Part shown: one piece after another, positions 44,957-53,399 of the stretch
Numbering within the stretch: position 1 is the first letter of the stretch
Layout: each line of letters begins with the position of its first letter
DNA from: Pseudomonas chlororaphis
Lineage (GTDB): Bacteria > Pseudomonadota > Gammaproteobacteria > Pseudomonadales > Pseudomonadaceae
Length of the DNA: 64,000 nucleotides
NCBI RefSeq assembly: GCF_003731765.1
Contig: NZ_MOAL01000004.1
Location: 868,001 to 932,000, forward strand
Direction: 5' to 3'
Program-made: the position numbers and the translations under genes
Notes under the pieces: model-generated
What the model was told of the DNA's origin: nothing
Databases searched by the model: none
The model's input: only the letters and a program-made list of their open reading frames with translations

Positions 44957-46021
44957 CTACCTGGCCCACTTGATGATCAACCGGGCAAAGAACGCCCCGC
45001 TGACAATCACCGCAAACAGCCGCAGGGTCTGCATGGCCAGCACCAGGCCGACATCGGAGTGGGTATCCACCGCGATGATGGCCATGGCGTCCAGGCCGCC
45101 GGGGCTGGTGGCCAGGTACAGGGAGAGAAAGTCCTTGCCCAGCCAGTGCGCCAGCAGCCAGGCGGAGAATGCGCAGAGGGTGATCAGCAGCACCGCGCCG
45201 AGGATCATTGCCGGCAGGTGGCCGAACACGTAACGCAGGGTCGGACGGTCGAAGCGCAGGCCGATGTAGCAGCCGATGGCACCGTAGGCACAGGCCAGCA
45301 GCCCGTTGGGCAGGGTGATGTGCAGCAGGCCGCTGACTTGCAGCGCGCCCCCCAGCAGCAGCGGCACCAGCAAGGCCCCGGCCGGCACCCGCGAACCCAG
45401 CAGCACGCCGAGGAGGATGGCGCCCAGGGTCAGGCCGAGGTTGAACAGGCTGAAGCCCTGCAGGGCCAGGTCGCGGGTATGCACCTCGCTGCCACCGCCG
45501 GTGGCGCCGATCCAGTGGCTGACCAGGGCGCCGATCATCACCACGCAGACCACCCGCACGTATTGCATGGTGGCCACGACCCGGGCATCGGCGCCGAAAT
45601 CATCGGCCATCGAAACCATGGCCGACGCCGCGCCCGGCGCGGTGCCCCAGGCGGCTGTGCTGGCGGGAATCCCGGCGAAGCGCACCAGGGTCAGGCCCAC
45701 CAGGGCACTGAGGCAGACCGTGAGCAAGGTGGCAAAGAGCATCACCGGCCAGGACTGGAGCATGGCAGTCAGCACGGCGAGGGTCATGGCATGGGCGGCA
45801 AGCATGCCCACTGTGCCCTGGCCCAGGCGAAACACTAGGCGCGGCACGCGGATGCTGGCGCCGCATACGCCAAAGACGATGGCCATCAACATGGGCCCGA
45901 GAAATTGCCCGGCCGGCACCTCCAGGTGCTTGAGCCACTGGCCGCTGCCACCGGCCAGCAGCACCAGCGCCAGCCATTGCAGGGCGACGGGCCAGGTGTG
46001 CAGGGATAAACGTTGTGCCAC
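44957..46021 (-). CDS. AbrB-family (PF05145) membrane protein
   Basis: Roughly 354 residues, about 10 spans, internally duplicated. Repeated motifs are PAGQFLGPMLMAIVFG / PAGALLVPLLLGGALQ and GTAPGAASAMVSMADDFGAD / ATSPGGLDAMAIIAVDTHSD, the latter typical of this family, often mis-annotated as ammonia monooxygenase. GTG 46021 is preferred because GGAGAG lies 7 bp upstream; a TTG 15 bp earlier would include that site. Function is unestablished; transport is likely. It is divergent from a LysR gene with a shared inverted repeat. Confidence 0.85.
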   Translation of the reverse strand: MAQRLSLHTWPVALQWLALVLLAGGSGQWLKHLEVPAGQFLGPMLMAIVFGVCGASIRVPRLVFRLGQGTVGMLAAHAMTLAVLTAMLQSWPVMLFATLLTVCLSALVGLTLVRFAGIPASTAAWGTAPGAASAMVSMADDFGADARVVATMQYVRVVCVVMIGALVSHWIGATGGGSEVHTRDLALQGFSLFNLGLTLGAILLGVLLGSRVPAGALLVPLLLGGALQVSGLLHITLPNGLLACAYGAIGCYIGLRFDRPTLRYVFGHLPAMILGAVLLITLCAFSAWLLAHWLGKDFLSLYLATSPGGLDAMAIIAVDTHSDVGLVLAMQTLRLFAVIVSGAFFARLIIKWAR

Positions 46022-46101
46022 GGGAGGACTCTCCAAGGCGCCGGCCGCTCCTGTTGCGGGAGCGGTGTTGCCAGCGACAGGGCAAATTATTGATAGCGCA
46101 A

Positions 46102-46132
46102 TTGATCACGTCCAGTTTCTAATTGTGATCAA
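46102..46132. promoter_or_regulatory. LysR-type inverted repeat between AbrB-family and LysR genes
   Basis: TTGATCAC (46102-46109) and GTGATCAA (46125-46132) are exact inverted repeats separated by 15 bp, with a third related TTGATCGA at 46146-46153 just before the LysR ATG. This fits a LysR activation/repression site controlling both genes. Confidence 0.6.
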
Positions 46133-46155
46133 CCCATAACTTTGGTTGATCGATC

Positions 46156-47061
46156 ATGGACCTGCGTGACCTGACCTATTTCGACACCATCGCCGAACTC
46201 GGGCACCTGGGGCGGGCGGCGCAAAAGCTCAATCGCAGCCAGCCGGCCCTGAGCAAAAGCATCCAGCGCCTGGAAGAGTCGTTCGGCATCAAGCTGTTCG
46301 AGCGCGATGGCCGACGTATCAAGCTGACCCCGGTGGGCGCGTTGCTGCAACAACGGGGGCGACAGCTGCAGCAGAGCATCGCCGAGACCCACCGCGAGGT
46401 GCGGGACTTCGCCAGTGGCGTGCTGGGCAATATCCGCCTGGGCTGCGCCGCAACCATGGCCGAGCACTTGTTGCCCCAGCTCACCGCGACCCTGCTGGAG
46501 CGGGCGCCGGAGATCACCCTGAACCTGGTGATCGGCCAGGACGACATGCTGCGCGAGTCCTTGCGTTCCGGGCGCCTGGACATGGTGATCTGCCCGATGT
46601 TCGACGGTGACCCGCAGTTGCTGCCCCATGGTTTGTTCGACGACGAAGCGGTGGTCGTGGCCAGCCCGGATCACCCGGTGTTCGATGGGCCGATTCGCAT
46701 GGCCGAGCTGTGCGCCTATCGTTGGGTGCTGCCGGCCACCAGTGTTTCGGCGCGGCGCTGGATCGACAATGCGTTCCAGGCCCACGAGTTGCCGTTGCCC
46801 TCGGTGCAGATTGAGACCAACTCGATTTCCCTGCTGCCGCGGCTGATTGCCAAGACCCGCCTGTTGAGCTTCCTGGCCCGGGAAACCCTCGAAGACGTCA
46901 AAGGCAGCACCCACTTGCGGGAAGTGCCGCTGGCGGCCACCACCATGAAGCGCACCATCGTCGTGGCGGTTCGGGCGGGGGCGTACCTGTCACCGGCGGC
47001 GCAGACCATGCTCGACATTCTCAAGCGAGACGGTCGCAGCTTTTTTACGGCGCGGGCTTAG
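46156..47061 (+). CDS. LysR-family regulator divergent from AbrB-family gene
   Basis: LTTR of 301 residues: winged helix at residues 1-65 (LRDLTYFDTIAELGHLGRAAQKL; SQPALSKSIQRLEESFG; LFERDGRRIKLTPVG), effector domain from about 90 (GNIRLGCAATMAEHLLPQL; ARRWIDNAFQAHELPLPSVQIETNSI). No Shine-Dalgarno is visible before ATG 46156, where the third copy of the operator-like motif sits, suggesting autorepression at the start. The obvious target is the divergent membrane-protein gene. The effector is unknown. Confidence 0.88.
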   Translation: MDLRDLTYFDTIAELGHLGRAAQKLNRSQPALSKSIQRLEESFGIKLFERDGRRIKLTPVGALLQQRGRQLQQSIAETHREVRDFASGVLGNIRLGCAATMAEHLLPQLTATLLERAPEITLNLVIGQDDMLRESLRSGRLDMVICPMFDGDPQLLPHGLFDDEAVVVASPDHPVFDGPIRMAELCAYRWVLPATSVSARRWIDNAFQAHELPLPSVQIETNSISLLPRLIAKTRLLSFLARETLEDVKGSTHLREVPLAATTMKRTIVVAVRAGAYLSPAAQTMLDILKRDGRSFFTARA

Positions 47062-47148
47062 ACGGGATAAGAGCGGGGGGCCAGGGAGCAGCAGGGCGAG
47101 CGTCGGGGGGGAACCGGCACGCCGTGCGGGCGTGCCGGCAGGGCGCGG

Positions 47149-47589
47149 TCATTCTCCGCGGATGTACTGCTCCAACTGGCGAATCAGGTCCGCCTGCTCG
47201 GCAATGGCTTCCTTGACCAGGTCGCCAATGGACAGCAACCCCAGCAACTGGCCGTCTTCCACCACCGGCAAGTGCCGCAGGTGGCTGTCGGTCATGATGC
47301 CCATGCAGGTGTCGACGCTTTGGTGGGAGTCCACGGTGATCACCGGCGAACTCATGATGGCGCTGACCGGCGTGCCCACCGAAGAGCGACCATGCAGCAC
47401 CAGCTTGCGCGCATAGTCGCGTTCACTGATGACACCCACCACCACGCCATTCTCCAGCACCGGCAGCGCACCGACGTTTTTCTCGGCCATCAGCATCAGC
47501 GCTTCCAGGACCATCTGGTGTGGGGCGATGGTGTGGACTTTCTGGTGCTGTGTGGCCTTGAGCTTGAGTAGTTCAGCGACGCTCTTCAT
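47149..47589 (-). CDS. Tandem CBS-domain protein
   Basis: 146-residue soluble protein made of two CBS motifs: residues 17-65 (HTIAPHQMVLEALMLMAEKNVGALPVLENG, VVGVISERDYARKLVL) and 78-130 (SSPVITVDSHQSVDTCMGIMTDSHLRHLPVVEDG, LLGLLSIGDLVKEAI). Such a Bateman module binds adenine nucleotides and senses energy state; stand-alone versions have no known partner. AGGAGCG precedes the ATG. It lies alone between a LysR gene and the oxidase pair. Confidence 0.92.
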   Translation of the reverse strand: MKSVAELLKLKATQHQKVHTIAPHQMVLEALMLMAEKNVGALPVLENGVVVGVISERDYARKLVLHGRSSVGTPVSAIMSSPVITVDSHQSVDTCMGIMTDSHLRHLPVVEDGQLLGLLSIGDLVKEAIAEQADLIRQLEQYIRGE

Positions 47590-47695
47590 GGGGCGCTCCT
47601 GTTGTTATCGCCCGGGCAGCACGGCACCGCCCAGGGGGTTGCTAAAGAATCGTAGAGACTGGGCAAACCGGCAAGGTGGAAAACGCCACTTGAGC

Positions 47696-47725
47696 GATGA
47701 AAAAACGTCACGTGAAGGTTTTTTT
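47696..47725. terminator. A/T-flanked palindrome between solA and CBS gene
   Basis: TCACGTGA (47708-47715) is flanked by AAAAAAC and GTTTTTTTT, giving a hairpin with A and T tracts 36 bp past the oxidase stop. It is a weak candidate terminator for the minus-strand oxidase gene, or an operator for the CBS gene. Confidence 0.3.
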
Positions 47726-47760
47726 TCTCCGCTGGGGCGTTGCAGACCGTTTTTTGACAC

Positions 47761-48945
47761 TCAGGCCCTCGGTGCCTCGGCAAACCGCGCCAGGGAAAAG
47801 GCCCCCAGGTCCAGCGTGCTGTGCCCGTCCACCAGCTGTTGCGCCAGGGCTTCGCCGATTGCCGCCGAGTGCTTGAAGCCATGGCCGGAGCAGGCGCTGA
47901 CCACCGTCACGTTGGCCAGACGCGGGTGCTGGTCGATGATGAAACCCGAGTCCGGCGTCACGGTGTAGGCGCAGACGCTGGACTTCACCAACTCCGGCAG
48001 CAGCCCGGCGAGGTTCGGCCGGACCAGGTGCTGGAACATGGCCTGGGCATCGGCCTCGCTGACCTGGCGGTCGAGGTGGTCCGGCGAGCTGTCGGTGCTG
48101 TATTGCTCGGTGGCGATTTTCACACTGCCTTCCCCGGGGATCGGCGGGAAGCCGTAGCAGGCATCGATATCGCCCGCGCCATGGATGATGAAACTGGGCG
48201 AATGACTCGGGTACAGCGCCGGTTGATCCAGCCGGTACCAATTGAGCTGTTGCCGACAGACCCGCAGCAGCCCGTCGAAGGGCGCCCCGAGCAACGGCGC
48301 CGACCACATGCCAGCGCAGACGATGGCGCGCTTGGCGTGGTAGTTGGCGCCCTGGCCAATGACCTGGACCTGACCGCTCTCGGTGTGCAATTCCAGCACC
48401 GTCTCGCCGGTGATCAGGGTCGCGCCCAGTTGCCGGGCCCGGGTCAGTTGGGCCTCGATACAGCGCTCAGGCCGCACATAACCGCCGCCGGGCTCGAAGT
48501 AGCCCAGGGCGCTGTCGTCGATGGGCGCGAACTGCGGGAAGCGCTGGCGGATCTGCCGGGCGTCCAGCACGTCATGCTCGATGCCGTACTGCCGTGCCAG
48601 GTCGATGGTGCTGCGGGTAAAGTCCGGCGCGTCGTCGGCGGCGTCCGGGGTGGTGCTGGAGGTCATGATCAAGACCCCGCATTGCTCGAACAGGGGCAGG
48701 TTGGTTTCGGCTTCCAGCTCGCGCCAGATCTGCTGGGCGCGGATCGCCAAGGGCACATAGGCCGCGCCTTCGCCCACCGCCTGGCGGGTGATGCGGGTGT
48801 CGCCGTGGCTGGAACCCTGGTCGTGGGGCGGGGCGAAACGGTCGATGCCCAGCACCTTCACGCCGCGCTTGGCCAGTTGATACAGGGTCGCGGCGCCCAT
48901 GGCGCCAAGGCCGATCACCACGACATCGAAAGGTTGTTCTTGCAC
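47761..48945 (-). CDS. solA: SolA-like N-methyl amino acid oxidase (MSOX family)
   Basis: FAD flavoprotein, 394 residues. The dinucleotide-binding fold is at the N-terminus (DVVVIGLGAMGAATLYQLAKRG), followed by the MSOX/SolA motif DQGSSHGDTRITRQAVGEG and the C-terminal flavinylation region CSGHGFKHSAAIGEALAQ. E. coli SolA oxidises N-methyl-L-tryptophan and, slowly, sarcosine, making H2O2 and formaldehyde. GTG 48945 is the likely start, with AAGGA 7 bp upstream; longer frames run into the neighbouring gene. A 26-bp gap follows the DUF2867 gene, so they form an operon. True substrate uncertain. Confidence 0.9.
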   Translation of the reverse strand: MQEQPFDVVVIGLGAMGAATLYQLAKRGVKVLGIDRFAPPHDQGSSHGDTRITRQAVGEGAAYVPLAIRAQQIWRELEAETNLPLFEQCGVLIMTSSTTPDAADDAPDFTRSTIDLARQYGIEHDVLDARQIRQRFPQFAPIDDSALGYFEPGGGYVRPERCIEAQLTRARQLGATLITGETVLELHTESGQVQVIGQGANYHAKRAIVCAGMWSAPLLGAPFDGLLRVCRQQLNWYRLDQPALYPSHSPSFIIHGAGDIDACYGFPPIPGEGSVKIATEQYSTDSSPDHLDRQVSEADAQAMFQHLVRPNLAGLLPELVKSSVCAYTVTPDSGFIIDQHPRLANVTVVSACSGHGFKHSAAIGEALAQQLVDGHSTLDLGAFSLARFAEAPRA

Positions 48946-48971
48946 GGGCGGGTCCTTGTAGAGAAAGAGCT

Positions 48972-49496
48972 TCAGTGAGGGTTGATGCGCGCCAGCATCC
49001 GCGGCGCGATCAAGCGATGAAAGGGCGCCACCGGCAGCATGTACAGGCGGCCCAGGCGATTGTGCGGATGCACCACGCACGACAGCACCAGCGGGCGGCG
49101 GCCTTCGGCGGTCAGGGGCAGGCGGTTGAGGGCCAGGTACACATCCAGATGCCGATCGCGGTCCACCAGCAGCACTTCGTCGGGGGCCTGGCTCACCAGG
49201 GTGAAGATGCCCACCCGGTCATCGGGGTGATAGTCCGCGTCGGGCCGTTGCAGGTCGATGCGGGTCAGCCGTCCCAGGTCCTTCAGGCCCCAGTATTGGA
49301 CCAGGCGATTGCGCAGGCCCATCAAGCGGTCGATCCACGCCGGGGTGGCGGCCATCAAGTGCAAGGCGTGGCGCAGGGCCGTGGCGTCGCTGGCGCTGGC
49401 CAGTACACGCTGGCAATCGACAAAGGACGCGCCGGTCGCCAGGCCGGCGATGGTCGAACCCGCAGGCAAGGGGCAGGCAGTGACGGTGTTGGGCAT
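48972..49496 (-). CDS. DUF2867 protein
   Basis: 174 residues, no signal peptide. Segments LMAATPAWIDRLMGLRNRLVQYWGLKDLG and VVHPHNRLGRLYMLPVAPFHRLIAPRMLARI are typical of the DUF2867 family, a SRPBCC-like fold of unknown function sometimes fused to SDR proteins. It is the first gene of a two-gene operon with the SolA-like oxidase, suggesting a role in handling its substrate or product, though nothing in the sequence proves this. Confidence 0.82.
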   Translation of the reverse strand: MPNTVTACPLPAGSTIAGLATGASFVDCQRVLASASDATALRHALHLMAATPAWIDRLMGLRNRLVQYWGLKDLGRLTRIDLQRPDADYHPDDRVGIFTLVSQAPDEVLLVDRDRHLDVYLALNRLPLTAEGRRPLVLSCVVHPHNRLGRLYMLPVAPFHRLIAPRMLARINPH

Positions 49497-49586
49497 GGAC
49501 GGTTCCTTTCGACGCGATGCGGTGCCGCACTTTACTGCGCCGGTTGCGTTGGCAGGAAGCGATATTGCACGTTCGTGGACAGCGAT

Positions 49587-49608
49587 AAAAAAGGCGCCCG
49601 AAGGCGCC
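49587..49608 (-). terminator. Rho-independent terminator after the PheC-like gene
   Basis: Read on the minus strand: GGCGCC, loop TTCG, GGCGCC, then TTTTTT. The stem begins 26 bp past the stop of the PheC-like gene. Confidence 0.85.
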
Positions 49609-49633
49609 CATTTAGCCGCTCAGCAATGCCTGC

Positions 49634-50434
49634 TCAGGGCTTGGGCACAGCCAGCCATTGGCCCACGGTGTCCTGGTAGACCCCGGTGGCCTTGGTCAGG
49701 TGCAGCCATTGATCCACGTACTGTTTCCAGGCCATGTCGCCCCGGGGCAGCAGGTAGGCTTTCTCGCCGTATTGCAGGAAATGCGTAGGGTTGATGGCGC
49801 ACAACCCGGGCTTGAGTTTCTGCTGGTAGAGGGCCTCCGAGGCTTCGGTGATCATCACGTCGGCCTGCTTGTTCAGCAGGGCGTCGAACAGGGTCACGTT
49901 GTCGTGCAGGATCAACTGCGCCTTGGGCAGGAAGGCGTGGGCAAAGGCTTCGTTGGTGCCGCCCGCCGGCTCGATCAGGCGCACCGAAGGCTGGTTGATC
50001 TGTTCCACGGTCTGGTAGCGCGCCTGGTCTTCGCAGCGGGCCAGGGGGATCTTGCCGTCCACGTCCAGGGTGCTACTGAAGAAGGCTTTTTTCTGCCGTT
50101 CCAGGGTCACGGAAATCCCACCCACGGCGATGTCGCATTTGCCGGCCTGCATGTCCGGCATCAGGCTTTTCCAGGTGCTGTCGACCCACTGCACCTTGGC
50201 CCCGAGGCTGTCCGCCAGGCGTTGTACCAGGCTGATGTCGATGCCGGAGTAGGCACCGCTGGGGTCTTTGTAGGAGTAGGGCTTGTAGTCGCCGGTGGTG
50301 CACACCCGCAACTGGCCTTGCTCCAGCACCCGGTCCAGGTGCGAAGCGGCGGCATCGGCCTGGGCCAGGCCGGGCAGGGCCAGCAGGGCGGTCAGCGGGG
50401 CAGTGAACAGGGCAAGGCGGATTGTTTTTTTCAT
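49634..50434 (-). CDS. Periplasmic cyclohexadienyl dehydratase-like protein (PheC) / amino acid-binding protein
   Basis: 266 residues with a signal peptide ending near LAQADA (residue 28) and a periplasmic-binding-protein fold. LDRVLEQGQLRVCTTGDYKP, GKCDIAVGGISVTLERQKKAFFS and YGEKAYLLPRGDMAWKQYVDQWLH closely follow Pseudomonas PheC, which turns prephenate to phenylpyruvate and arogenate to phenylalanine. A Glu (about Glu200, EASEAL) sits where PheC has its catalytic acid region. A pure binding protein is the alternative, as enzyme and ancestor share the fold. It is 24 bp behind the AroP-like permease gene, supporting an aromatic amino acid role. Confidence 0.78.
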   Translation of the reverse strand: MKKTIRLALFTAPLTALLALPGLAQADAAASHLDRVLEQGQLRVCTTGDYKPYSYKDPSGAYSGIDISLVQRLADSLGAKVQWVDSTWKSLMPDMQAGKCDIAVGGISVTLERQKKAFFSSTLDVDGKIPLARCEDQARYQTVEQINQPSVRLIEPAGGTNEAFAHAFLPKAQLILHDNVTLFDALLNKQADVMITEASEALYQQKLKPGLCAINPTHFLQYGEKAYLLPRGDMAWKQYVDQWLHLTKATGVYQDTVGQWLAVPKP

Positions 50435-50458
50435 GATGTCCAGGGCTCGGTTCAGGGA

Positions 50459-51850
50459 TTACAAGGCTTGTTCAGGCAGCGACGGTGCCGTGGCCGTCTC
50501 GGTGTGGCGTTGGCGCAGACGGTAACAGCCTGCCAGCAACAGCAGCCACACGGGAATCAGCAACACGGAAATCCGTGTGCCGGGGGTCAGGTACATCACC
50601 AGCAGAATCCCCGCGATAAAGGCCAGGCACAGGTAGTTGGTCAGGGGCTGGCCCCAGCTTGGGTAGCGGCTGGGCGTGCCGCTCAGACGCTTGGCCTGGC
50701 GGAACTTCAAGTGGGTGATGCTGATGATCGCCCAGTTGATCACCAGGGCCGAGACCACCAGCGACATCAGCAGCTCGAAGGCCCGACCCGGCATAAAGTA
50801 ATTGATCAGCACGCACAGGCCGGTGGCCAGGGCCGAGACGCCAAGGGCGGTCAGGGGCACGCCACGGCGGTTGACCTTGAGCAGGGCCTTGGGCGCATTG
50901 CCCTGCAAGGCCAGGCCGAACAGCATGCGGCTGTTGCAGTACACGCAGCTGTTGTAGACCGACAGCGCGGCGGTCAGCACCACGATGTTCAGCACCGTGG
51001 CCACGACGTTGCTGTCCAGGGCATGAAAGATCATCACGAACGGGCTGCCGCCTTCCACGACCTTGGTCCAGGGATACAGCGACAACAGGATGGCCAGGGC
51101 GCCGACGTAGAACAGCAGGATGCGCCAGATCACCTGGTTGGTGGCCTTGGGGATGCTGCGCTGCGGGTCGTCGGCCTCGGCGGCGGTGATGCCGACCAGT
51201 TCCAGGCCGCCGAAGGAAAACATGATCACCGCCATGGCCATGACCAGCCCGCCGACGCCGTGGGGGAAGAACCCGCCCAATTGCCAGAGGTTGCTGACGC
51301 TGGCTTCGGGGCCGGCATTGCCGCTGAGCAGCAGGTAGCTGCCGAAGCCGATCATGCTGACGATGGCCCCGACCTTGATGATGGAAAACCAGAACTCCAT
51401 TTCGCCGAAGAGTTTGACGTGCAGCAGGTTGATGGCATTGATCAGCACAAAGAACACTGCGGCGCTGGCCCAGGTCGGAATGCCCGGCCACCAGTACTGC
51501 ACGTAGATGCCCACTGCCGTCAGCTCGGCCATGCTCACCAACACGTACAGCACCCAGTAGTTCCAGCCCGACATGAAGCCCGCCAGGCGGCCCCAGTAGC
51601 GGTTGGCGAAATGACTGAAGGAGCCGCTGACCGGCTCCTCGACCACCATTTCACCGAGCTGGCGCATGATGAAAAATGCGATCAGGCCAGCAATCGAATA
51701 CCCTAGCAACACGGCCGGCCCGGCCATCTGGATGGTTTGCGCGATGCCCAGGAACAGCCCGGTGCCCACCGCGCCGCCCAGGGCGATCAGTTGGATATGA
51801 CGATTCTTCAGGCCACGTTGCAGTGGTTTTTCCAAGGGTTGTTCAGCCAT
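50459..51850 (-). CDS. aroP: Aromatic amino acid permease, AroP type
   Basis: 463 residues, 12-span APC transporter importing Phe, Tyr and Trp. The N-terminal LKNRHIQLIALGGAVGTGLFLG, FIMRQLGEMVVEEPVSGSFSHFA and SFGGLELVGITAAEADDP follow E. coli AroP nearly residue for residue, and VYNSCVYCNSRMLFGLALQGNAPK is the helix 8-9 signature. It is probably co-transcribed with the PheC-like gene downstream and divergent from an Lrp/AsnC regulator 205 bp away. The Pro/Thr-rich C-terminal tail is short. Confidence 0.92.
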   Translation of the reverse strand: MAEQPLEKPLQRGLKNRHIQLIALGGAVGTGLFLGIAQTIQMAGPAVLLGYSIAGLIAFFIMRQLGEMVVEEPVSGSFSHFANRYWGRLAGFMSGWNYWVLYVLVSMAELTAVGIYVQYWWPGIPTWASAAVFFVLINAINLLHVKLFGEMEFWFSIIKVGAIVSMIGFGSYLLLSGNAGPEASVSNLWQLGGFFPHGVGGLVMAMAVIMFSFGGLELVGITAAEADDPQRSIPKATNQVIWRILLFYVGALAILLSLYPWTKVVEGGSPFVMIFHALDSNVVATVLNIVVLTAALSVYNSCVYCNSRMLFGLALQGNAPKALLKVNRRGVPLTALGVSALATGLCVLINYFMPGRAFELLMSLVVSALVINWAIISITHLKFRQAKRLSGTPSRYPSWGQPLTNYLCLAFIAGILLVMYLTPGTRISVLLIPVWLLLLAGCYRLRQRHTETATAPSLPEQAL

Positions 51851-52055
51851 GGGGCTTCCTCAAAACGCGTGTGGGAGGAGGCGCTGTGGGGCCGGCGATG
51901 GCCGGTTGCCGCTGAGCGCTCGTGGCGAGGCTGAGAGCAAAAACAAGGCCAGGTTTTTTGGCAGGATGGATTCGTGGTGCGGCAGAGGCCGTCGAAAGGG
52001 GTTCTTTCAGGCCCACTCAAGGCCACGTTCAACGACCGAATAAAACGAGGAAACA

Positions 52056-52517
52056 ATGAGCAAAGTTGACGATTTCGACCTGAAGATTCTGAGCTTGCTC
52101 CAGGCCAACGGACGGCTGACCAACCAGGAGCTCAGCGAGCTGGTCGGCTTGTCGGCGTCCCAGTGCTCACGGCGGCGAATCCAGCTGGAACAGGAGCAGT
52201 TGATTCTCGGCTATCACGCCCGCCTGGCGGCGCAAGCCGCCAACCTGGACCTGACCTGCATGGTGGAAATTCGCCTGGTCAGCCACGTGCCGGCGCTGGT
52301 GGATCAGTTCCATGCCCTGGTGGTGGACACCCCAGCCATTGTCGATGCCTTCAAGACCACGGGGGATGCCGATTACATGCTCAAAGTGGCAGTGGGCGAC
52401 CTGGCCGGCCTTAACCATTTGATCAGCCAATTGTCAGCCCACGGCAGCGTCGGCCATGTGAAAACCTCGGTGGTGCTGGAGCGGCTCAAGGAAAACACCC
52501 TGTCCATCGCCTTGTGA
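52056..52517 (+). CDS. Lrp/AsnC-family regulator
   Basis: 153 residues: N-terminal HTH (DDFDLKILSLLQANGRLTNQELSELVGLSASQCSRRRIQLEQE) and C-terminal RAM ligand domain (VDAFKTTGDADYMLKVAVGDLAGLNHLI). ACGAGGAAACA precedes the ATG. It is divergent from the AroP/PheC-like pair and upstream of the YitT/TyrB genes, so an aromatic or branched amino acid is a plausible effector; BkdR-like regulation is not indicated because no bkd genes are present. Confidence 0.92.
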   Translation: MSKVDDFDLKILSLLQANGRLTNQELSELVGLSASQCSRRRIQLEQEQLILGYHARLAAQAANLDLTCMVEIRLVSHVPALVDQFHALVVDTPAIVDAFKTTGDADYMLKVAVGDLAGLNHLISQLSAHGSVGHVKTSVVLERLKENTLSIAL

Positions 52518-52548
52518 GGCGTAGGGTGCACCATTGCGGTGCTTTTTG

Positions 52549-52618
52549 TGCGTGATGTGTGCGTGAATTGTGCAGTTTTGCGTGATTATGTCTTTTTATC
52601 TGAATTTGATGCGTGATT
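52549..52618. promoter_or_regulatory. Four direct repeats TGCGTGA(T/A)T upstream of yitT-tyrB
   Basis: Copies start at 52549, 52560, 52579 and 52610 within an AT-rich, otherwise empty stretch between the Lrp/AsnC gene and the YitT gene. Clustering in a non-coding region just ahead of an operon suggests protein-binding sites, possibly for the adjacent Lrp-type regulator. Confidence 0.45.
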
Positions 52619-52751
52619 TGATTGTTATGTGTAAGAATTTCGCATGAGTTGTGAGTCGGCGGCTTCCGCTGCTGCGCTTCGGCCTCCCCTAGAGGCGAGG
52701 TGCAGGGCGGGGGGAGCGGGCTCGGATATTGTCTGCGATCGAGTACTGCGT

Positions 52752-53366
52752 ATGGATCAAACCACTGCAACCCCGGCAGCGCGGCACACGCTGCTGGAAG
52801 ACGGCCTGGCGCTGCTGATTGGCACCTTGATGGTGTCCTTCGGCGTGCTCCTGCTGCGCCAGGTCGGCGCCCTGACCGGTGGCACCGCCGGCCTGGCCTT
52901 CCTGGCCCACTACGGCTTCCAGGTGTCGTTCGGCACGGCGTTTTTCCTGATCAACCTGCCGTTCTATTACTTGGCGATCCGTCGCATGGGCTGGGCCTTC
53001 ACCCTCAAGACTTTTTGCGCCGTGGCCCTGGTCTCGGTCTTCAGTGACCTGCACGCGCGCTTTATCCATATCGATCAGTTGCAGCCGCTGTACGCGGTGT
53101 TGCTGGGCAACCTGATCATGGGGCTGGGTTTTATTGTGCTGTTCAGGCACAAGGCCAGCCTTGGTGGGGTTAATATCCTTGCCCTGTACCTGCAGGACCG
53201 CTTCGGCATCCGTGCCGGCAAATTGCAGATGGCGGTGGACGTCATGGTGGTACTGGCGTCGCTGTATGTGGTGAGCCTGCCACTGTTGCTGGTGTCCATC
53301 GCCGGTGCCGTGGTGTTGAACCTGATCATCGCCATGAACCACCGTCCCCATCGTTATTCGGCCTGA
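52752..53366 (+). CDS. YitT-family (DUF161) membrane protein
   Basis: 204 residues with about five to six spans: VSFGVLLLRQVGALTGGTAGLAFLAHY carries the family's Gly-rich motif, GTAFFLINLPFYYLAI the second, and a late GGVNILALYLQDRFGI repeat. ATG 52752 is the first start that gives the family N-terminus; upstream in-frame sequence is Cys/Gly-rich and unlike coding DNA. Function unknown; transport suspected. It is 33 bp ahead of the aminotransferase gene, so an amino or keto acid carrier is a speculative fit. Confidence 0.85.
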   Translation: MDQTTATPAARHTLLEDGLALLIGTLMVSFGVLLLRQVGALTGGTAGLAFLAHYGFQVSFGTAFFLINLPFYYLAIRRMGWAFTLKTFCAVALVSVFSDLHARFIHIDQLQPLYAVLLGNLIMGLGFIVLFRHKASLGGVNILALYLQDRFGIRAGKLQMAVDVMVVLASLYVVSLPLLLVSIAGAVVLNLIIAMNHRPHRYSA

Positions 53367-53399
53367 TCCCGGGCCTTACCAATCCAGGAGTATTGTTCA

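Noticed and set aside
49658..51706. Long plus-strand open frame across the PheC-like and aroP genes
   Set aside because: Low-complexity Gln/His/Gly-rich translation, antisense to two confident genes, no ribosome site.
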